Source of the DNA: Symbiodinium natans
Taxonomy: Eukaryota; Sar; Dinophyceae; Suessiales; Symbiodiniaceae
Length of the DNA: 64,000 nucleotides
Direction of reading: 5' to 3'
NCBI GenBank assembly: GCA_905221605.1
Contig: CAJNDS010002157.1
Coordinates: forward strand, 257,501 to 321,500
The notes beneath the pieces were generated by a model. That model saw nothing but the letters and a program-made list of their open reading frames with translations, ran no database searches and had not been told where the DNA came from. The translations under genes and the position numbers were made by a program. Shown here in pieces: positions 60,464-64,000 of this stretch; position 1 is the stretch's first letter, and the number at the start of each line of letters is the position of its first letter.

Positions 60464-61957
60464 GGTTGAGGGTTTAAGAGGTAGAGGTCTGTAGAGTTGA
60501 AAGATGTTGGGTGAGATGCTCGGCAAATTTGCTAGTGCCCAGGGTTCAGGGTTCAGACCTGTAGGATCCAAAACTCCCCTTAGAACCAAATAACAAACCC
60601 TTTTTTCATATTCCCTTGGGCTTTTTAGCAAAAAAAAACATACAAAATACATCCTCAGGTCCTAAGGGGGCGATAGGAACTGTAGAACTTGAGTAGAAGT
60701 CCTGTCAGATCCCAACATGGTATATGCTGGGTTTCCGGGTTGTGCTGGATATCTCCGTCTTGGAGTCTTCAAGTACGCCAAACATAGGGACCGTCAACCA
60801 AATTCTATGTAGTACTAAACGCTGATAAGCCCTAAACCCCTCTGATACCTGAACTATGTAGATGTATAGCGTACACATCCCCTGAGCTCTTGTGACGCTC
60901 ATTTGGCCCAAGGTGGGGCACGTTTCTGTTGCAGCAAGCCAAGCGTGGAGGGTGGCAAGACGACGTCCTAGTCCCGGAGCTTGCGTGAACCGCTGGGTTT
61001 AGGGTTTAGGGTTTAGGGTTTAGGGTTTAGGGTTTAGGGTTTAAGGTTTATGAAGGCCCCGGTTTAAAATGGAGGGTTTGGTATGTCCTCCATGTGTTAG
61101 AGCTTGAACGTTTAGCTTCAACGGAACGGCTGCCTCACTCACCTGTGGCTTCTCCACTCAGCTACAAGTTCCGTGCACGGAATCAGCAAGCAAATCCTCA
61201 AACAGCGTAGATCTACATGGGGGTTTATAAGGGGATCCTACTATTTGGGGGTCTATATCAGGGGTCCCTTAGTATTGCAGAACCCCCACATCAACAAAGA
61301 AAAGGAGCTCAGGGGGATTCGGGCTTCGGGGCTTTGGGGTTTAGGGTCTAGGGTCCGGAGCTTTAGGCGGTTTTGGGTTTCAGGGTTGGGGCTTTAGGGT
61401 TTATGAGTTTCGGGTTTATAGGGTTTATAGGGTCCCGAGCTTAGGCGGTTTTGGTTTTTAGGGTTTAAGGTTTAGGGTTTCTGGGTTTAGGGTTTAGGGC
61501 TAGGGTTTAGGGTTTAGGGTTTAGGGTTTAGGGTTTAGGGCTCGGGTTGATAGGGTTGACAGGGTCGCGAAGCCGCTCAAGTCTCCGTCCTCTGCAAACT
61601 TTGGCGAGACAACGAAGAATGGAGCTTCGCGGCAGCTGCCGTTGGTTACAGCTACCTTGCAGTCCAGGGTTTAGGGTTTAGGGTTTAGGGTTTAGGGTTT
61701 AGGGTTTAGGGTTTAGGGTTTAGGGGTTTAGGGCTGTGACGGTACAGGGTTTGGGGTTTGGAGTTTAGGGTTTGGGGTTAGGGCTTGGGGTTTTCGGGTT
61801 TAGGGTTTGGGGATTCGGGTTTGGGGTTTAGGGTTCAACGGGCTCAGGTTGGCTTAGGGTTGGGGGTTTAGGGTTTGGGGTTTAGGGATTAGGGTTTAGG
61901 GCTTTAACGCTTAGGGTTCAGGATCTCATGGAGGAAAGCGTGCCGGAGCAGCCTCTA

Positions 61958-62121
61958 CTTGGAGGTTCATGGGTACTTAGAATCTCAATTCCAAGGTTTA
62001 GGGCTTAGGGTTCAGGGTTTCGTGTTTAGATATTAAGTCGACGTAAAACCTACCTAGAGGACTCAGGGGTCCGAAAAGTGCAGCCATATAATTTGGGTTC
62101 TAAGTACCCTGAGCCTCCAAG
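61958..62121. mobile_element. P2 MITE-like element flanked by TA, with heptamer tract
   Basis: CTTGGAGGTTCATGGGTAC and GTACCCTGAGCCTCCAAG are the arms, with TA on both sides (61,956-61,957 and 62,122-62,123). A short diverged tract (GGTTTAGGGCTTAGGGTTCAG) lies between CAATTCCAA and TTTCGTG. Confidence 0.75.
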
Positions 62122-63484
62122 TAGACCCCCACAAAACCACTGGAGGGACCCATGGAGTTGGAAGGGGTAAAAGTCGGGGGTAGGGTTAGCGTGGCCGATC
62201 TGAACAGGGTGCTTCGGAAATGTCCGGGTAGTTTGCAGGATCATGTTATAGGGACTGACAAGGGTTTAGGGTTGGGGTTTAGGGTTTCTTTTTGGGTTTA
62301 GGGTTTAGGGTTTAGGCAGGGTTTAGGCGGCTCTTCTTGATGACGCCGGGGGTCACCAGAGGCTTTGAAAGCAGCCGCGCCACGTTCACTGCCGTCACGC
62401 GGCCACCGGGGAAGCGTTGTTCCACCTTGAGGGAGCGTTACAAGCGGGGGTGTAAGGATTTGGGGTTTAGGGTGTAGGGTATAGGTTTAAGAGGGATACA
62501 AGGGCGGCACATTGGGGGTTTAGGTATAAGGGGGCTATATATAAGGGGGGCATAGGTATAAGGGGTGTGTTTTGGGGTATAAGGGTTTAGGATTCATAGG
62601 GTTCCTATTACCAGCCACCGTGAGTCCTAAACCTGAGGCCAGGGCCCGCGCCAAGAGTGGCTTAGCAAGGGGATACTTGGTGCCCTTTTTCTTAACTAGT
62701 TAGTAAAGCCAAAAGAAAATTTAAGTAGCTATTCGAAAGCATACTATAGGGCGCGAGATAAATACTGATCGTATTCCCTCATGGTCCCTGCATATTTACA
62801 CTATAATGACCTGGAAAACCCTAAGCCCTAAACCCTAAACCTTAAACCCTAAACCCTTATACGAATTATTAAGGCCCCTTTTGTAGAACTCTGCTCTGGC
62901 TTCACCTTGCTGAGCAGGGTCGCAAACACGGCCGGATTGGCCTGGCAGTGGGGTGATGATTACACCCACGAAACCCTAGGGTTAAAGGTTTAGGTTTTTT
63001 TTCACTCCTGCACAGCTGGGGCGAATCGTTTAGGTTTTAGGGTTTAGGGTTTAGGGTTTAGGGTTTAGGGTTTAGGGTTTAGGGTTTAGGGTTTAGGGTT
63101 TAGGGGTTAGGGTGTCGCCAAACTGCATGCAGTCCAAAAAGAGGCCCATTCCCGCGACATGTCGTAATGTGGGTTTTTTTGGGAACATCAAACACATTCA
63201 GGGTACATTCCCGAACCCTGTGCATCAAGGAGCGTCACGTCACCAAACAAGACTGTTTCACACGATTGCACTACGTTCGCTCCTGTATATTATGGCCCCT
63301 CTGGGGTTACTATTATAAGGCGGCCCTAGTATTTAGGGTACCCCATCCTTATGAGAACTTACCATATGACCTCCACGAGCAGGGCACGCATCGCGGGCTG
63401 CTGCAACAGCCTTGGGGGTTTGCCATCTTTCTGAGGTGCAGCTTAGGGTCTAAGGTTAGGGTTTAGGGTTTAGGGTTTAGGGTT

Positions 63485-63497
63485 TAGGGTTTAGGGT

Positions 63498-63543
<46 letters not shown>

Positions 63544-63555
63544 GGTTTAGGGTGA
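63485..63555 (+). repeat. variant array (TTGAGGG)n
   Basis: TTTAGGG units give way abruptly to seven TTGAGGG units and then return to TTTAGGG. A clear case of local spread of a single-base variant. Confidence 0.9.
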
Positions 63556-64000
63556 ATAGCATCTGGGGTGTTGGGAAGGGTGGGAGAGATGTAAATAATG
63601 TGCTCGACCCTGAAGCCTAAACTGCCGTAGCGAAGATGCTTGTGAGGCTCTCTTGCTTCCGAATACTGGGTTAAGGGCCTAAGGTTTAAGGCTAGGCTCG
63701 ATGGCCCCAGAAGGCACAACACAGCACGTCCTCGAAGCTTGCGGCACACCTTCATTTTGATGCTGGCTCGGATGCCAGGGACCCTAAACTGCCAAGGAAT
63801 GGCAAGATCCCAAACTCCTTAAGCCCTAAACCAGAAACGCAAAACCGGAATAGCCCTATAAAGCCTGAAGCCTCCTGCTATAGTAGTAAAACTACCCTTC
63901 AACCTGACCGCCCTAGAGAACGAACTGAAAGCCTAAGTTCTAAATGATGCAATCCCTAAACCCAAAACCCCGCAATCCCTAAACCCTAAACCCCAAAACC

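Larger units (their letters stand above)
56481..64000. other. mosaic of heptamer arrays and islands
   Basis: The mosaic resumes with arrays at 56,818-56,910, 57,031-57,112, 57,727-57,800, 58,706-58,760, 59,837-59,910, 61,495-61,545, 61,669-61,725, 63,038-63,105 and 63,458-63,555. A (TA)n run lies at 57,118. No complete gene or RNA gene recognised. Confidence 0.65.

Noticed and set aside
1081-63555. The arrays as a true chromosome end
   Set aside because: Tracts lie throughout the window in both orientations with unique DNA on both sides; none is terminal.

Overview
This window reads as nuclear DNA of a dinoflagellate-type protist, most like the Symbiodiniaceae. That assignment is an inference. 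It rests on the plant/dinoflagellate-type telomere heptamer TTTAGGG scattered through nearly the whole window in both orientations, and on a Ty1/copia polyprotein of a style I associate with dinoflagellates. Plants and chromerids share the heptamer, so the phylum is likely but unproven. There is no bacterial gene organisation, rRNA or CRISPR array.

Layout. Bases 1-740 hold a 32-bp minisatellite. From about 1,080 to 45,855 and again from 56,480 to the end, the DNA is a mosaic: islands of roughly 80-300 bp separated by short arrays of TTTAGGG or its complement CCCTAAA, plus local variants (TTTGGGG, TTTAAGGG, CCTTAGGG, TTGAGGG and others). The islands contain several families of short palindromic elements (MITE-like, about 90-170 bp), some degenerate tandem repeats, and short open stretches flanked by plausible splice signals that may be exons or exon debris. 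I found no complete host gene. The best host-gene traces are an ankyrin-repeat exon (26,141-26,211, minus), a second ankyrin-like fragment (46,104-46,279, plus) and a Walker A fragment resembling ABC transporters (46,015-46,078, minus).

A diverged tandem duplication (copy A about 11,350-14,600; copy B about 14,690-16,930) is the most informative part. Comparing the copies gives filled and empty sites for two telomere-heptamer arrays and for three short inverted-repeat elements. It therefore shows directly that the arrays are gained or lost as units inside otherwise continuous sequence.

The only large, clearly functional-looking unit is a 9.4-kb LTR retrotransposon at 46,280-55,720. It has apparently identical 257-bp LTRs (TG...CA), a 5-bp target duplication (CTTAT), a primer-binding site, Gag with an acidic and a basic tract, an aspartic protease, and a 1,717-residue Pol with HHCC/DD35E integrase, copia-type reverse transcriptase (HVDD) and RNase H. 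Pol also carries, upstream of the integrase, a domain with motifs resembling a divergent cytosine-C5 methyltransferase. The coding frames do not line up: protease, spacer ORFs and Pol lie in different frames, suggesting recoding, splicing or separate translation. The element contains no telomeric arrays, which fits a recent insertion.
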